From Dongia deserti (GTDB taxonomy: Bacteria; Pseudomonadota; Alphaproteobacteria; Dongiales; Dongiaceae), in the NCBI RefSeq assembly GCF_003574735.1, contig NZ_QORW01000012.1:62001-126000 (forward strand): a stretch of DNA of 64,000 nucleotides, read 5' to 3'. The first letter of the stretch is position 1. Each line of letters starts with the position of its first letter. The notes beneath the pieces were generated by a model. It was given only the letters and a program-made list of their open reading frames with translations, was not told the DNA's origin and searched no databases. The position numbers and the translations under genes were made by a program. This document shows, piece by piece, positions 63,845-64,000 of the stretch.

Positions 63845-64000
63845 TTACTCCCACTCCAGCGCGCCCTTCTTCCACTCGTAGATAAATCCAATGGTGAGCA
63901 CGCCGAGGAAAATCATCATCGACCAGAAGCCGAACATCCCGATGTTGCTGAGCGAAACAGCCCAGGGGAACAGAAATGCCACTTCGAGGTCGAAAATGAT
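63845..64000 (-). CDS. nuoA: NADH-quinone oxidoreductase subunit A (3' part, cut by window edge)
   Basis: The last 51 codons are present: [15 protein letters not shown], a membrane segment through [19 protein letters not shown], then WKKGALEWE and a stop at 63845-63847. The acidic [11 protein letters not shown] motif is diagnostic of NuoA. The start and the operon promoter lie beyond the window. Confidence 0.95.
   Translation of the reverse strand: MIFDLEVAFLFPWAVSLSNIGMFGFWSMMIFLGVLTIGFIYEWKKGALEWE

Overview
The window is a GC-rich, gene-dense bacterial chromosome segment from an alphaproteobacterium, most likely a Rhodospirillales-type lineage. The evidence is the gene order (rpsB-tsf-pyrH-frr-uppS-cdsA-dxr-rseP-bamA-skp-fabZ; nuoA-N followed by birA-coaX-rnj; proS-lolC-lolD-dnaE), a short ProRS, a LexA gene preceded by GAAC-N7-GAAC type SOS boxes, and an SbmA/BacA transporter. 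No rRNA, tRNA or CRISPR array was seen.

Left part (1-8.8 kb, mostly plus strand): a small secreted cytochrome c, then the sulfate-assimilation operon cysH-cysD-cysNC behind a leader carrying repeated TTTCACA half-sites, then sbmA, a DUF815-type AAA+ ATPase, a CoA-binding protein, a small unknown protein, a REP-like palindrome and (minus strand) a lytic-transglycosylase-like protein. The 8.7-10.6 kb stretch is a decayed Rhs region: two truncated Rhs core copies that duplicate each other, an out-of-frame toxin-like tip, and an intact small gene that looks like its immunity partner.

10.5-23.5 kb: an ABC-2 exporter (ATPase plus two permeases), ridA, lexA with two SOS-box-like sites, comEC, gltX, gltA, ilvD and an asparagine-synthetase-like amidotransferase.

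23.8-38.6 kb (minus strand): gloA, then the conserved translation/envelope cluster read as rpsB-tsf-pyrH-frr-uppS-cdsA-dxr-rseP-bamA-skp-fabZ. The lpxD, lpxA, lpxI and lpxB genes usually found around fabZ are absent here. dnaE lies upstream.

38.6-46.8 kb: phoX with a near-consensus Pho box, lolD-lolC-proS, then a visibly more A+T-rich two-gene accessory island (an unknown protein overlapping a pentapeptide-repeat protein) and a small secreted protein. phoX and the island both look like insertions into otherwise conserved gene order.

46.8-64 kb (minus strand): rnj, coaX, birA and a complete 14-subunit complex I operon read nuoA to nuoN, with nuoA cut by the window edge. Many start/stop codons overlap (ATGA or TAATG), so translational coupling is likely throughout. 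Start codons were chosen by Shine-Dalgarno position and family N-termini, so several genes are shorter than the longest open frame.
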